A stretch of 5,702 nucleotides of DNA. Origin: Stenotrophomonas sp. GTDB taxonomy: Bacteria; Pseudomonadota; Gammaproteobacteria; Xanthomonadales; Xanthomonadaceae. This document shows positions 5,589 to 5,702 of this stretch, one piece after another. Both the position numbers and the translations under genes were made by a program. The notes under the pieces are model-generated. The model was not told the DNA's origin and did not search any database. It saw nothing but the letters and a program-made list of their open reading frames with translations. The stretch is from the NCBI GenBank assembly GCA_003248565.1, contig QFOV01000224.1:1-5702 (forward strand), read 5' to 3'. How positions within the stretch are numbered: the stretch's first letter is position 1; each line of letters opens with the position of its first letter.

Positions 5589-5633
5589 GGTGCCTGCGAC
5601 CGTGGTGACTGTTCAGAGTGGCAGGCACCTGCC
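5589..5633. promoter_or_regulatory. Operator-like repeats upstream of the right-edge gene
   Basis: GGCAGG-CA-CCTGCC (5620-5633) is a perfect 6-bp inverted repeat that ends directly at the candidate -10 TAGAAT (5634-5639). Part of it, GCAGGCACC (5621-5629), recurs as an exact inverted copy GGTGCCTGC at 5589-5597, 32 bp upstream (about three helical turns). This looks like paired binding sites of a repressor or activator. A possible -35, TTCAGA (5612-5617), is poor. Confidence 0.4.
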
Positions 5634-5666
5634 TAGAATCGGGCTTCCATTCGGGAGTGAAGAAAC
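5634..5666 (+). promoter_or_regulatory. Candidate -10 and Shine-Dalgarno of the right-edge gene
   Basis: TAGAAT (5634-5639) is a good -10 hexamer (5 of 6 matches). GGGAG (5653-5657) is a clear ribosome site 9 bases before the ATG at 5667. Together with the terminator upstream, this argues that the gene is transcribed separately from the S51 peptidase gene. Confidence 0.5.
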
Positions 5667-5702
5667 ATGAAGCTGACTTCTGCAGTACTGCTGGGCCTGG
5701 CG
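5667..5702 (+). CDS. Start of an exported protein (truncated by the window edge)
   Basis: Only 12 codons are visible (MKLTSAVLLGLA). A positive residue followed by a hydrophobic run is the beginning of a signal peptide or lipoprotein leader, so the product is probably exported. The clear Shine-Dalgarno and the -10 element support the start. Function cannot be told from this much; from its neighbours, an exported peptidase or isoaspartyl peptidase/asparaginase would fit, but that is a guess. Confidence 0.6.
   Translation, partial: MKLTSAVLLGLA

Noticed and set aside
4264..5628. Minus-strand open frame of 454 codons opposite the S51 peptidase
   Set aside because: It is antisense to a gene with clear catalytic motifs, has no recognisable domain, and runs through a terminator and the divergent promoter region.

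Overview
The window looks like a chromosomal segment of a high-GC gammaproteobacterium, most likely of the Xanthomonadaceae/Lysobacteraceae (Stenotrophomonas, Pseudoxanthomonas or a relative). The reasons are the strong GC bias with long antisense shadow frames, a large TonB-dependent receptor of the type abundant in that family, and intergenic REP sequences with the core TGTAGGAGCGGCG(T)nAGCCGCGA. The family assignment is inference; no marker gene proves the genus.

Layout from left to right. (1) The 3' half of ychF, the universally conserved Obg-family ATPase/GTPase, runs off the left edge and ends at a strong terminator. (2) About 910 bp without a gene lies between the convergent ends of ychF and the receptor gene. 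It is filled by a mosaic of two repeat families in the order A1-R1-R2-A2-R3-A3. R is an inverted pair of REP sequences (REPIN-like, about 98 bp). A is an 81-bp element with two hairpins and several 9-mers resembling DnaA boxes. A terminator serving the receptor gene closes the block. (3) A minus-strand gene encodes a 928-residue outer-membrane TonB-dependent receptor with signal peptide, TonB box, plug and barrel. (4) A 183-bp divergent intergenic region is rich in palindromes, two of them abutting. (5) A plus-strand gene encodes an exported cyanophycinase-like peptidase (family S51) with the Gly-Thr-Ser-Ala-Gly nucleophile motif, followed by a terminator. (6) At the right edge is the start of another exported protein (12 codons visible), with its own Shine-Dalgarno, a candidate -10 and an operator-like palindrome.

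The divergent pairing of an exported S51 peptidase with a TonB-dependent receptor suggests a small nutrient-acquisition locus. The peptidase would cut an aspartyl-linked polymer or peptide outside the cytoplasm, and the receptor would bring a peptide across the outer membrane. Cyanophycin is the obvious candidate substrate, but one conserved pocket residue appears altered, so substrate identity is open. The truncated third gene may be a further exported component. The repeat block is the least explained part of the window.
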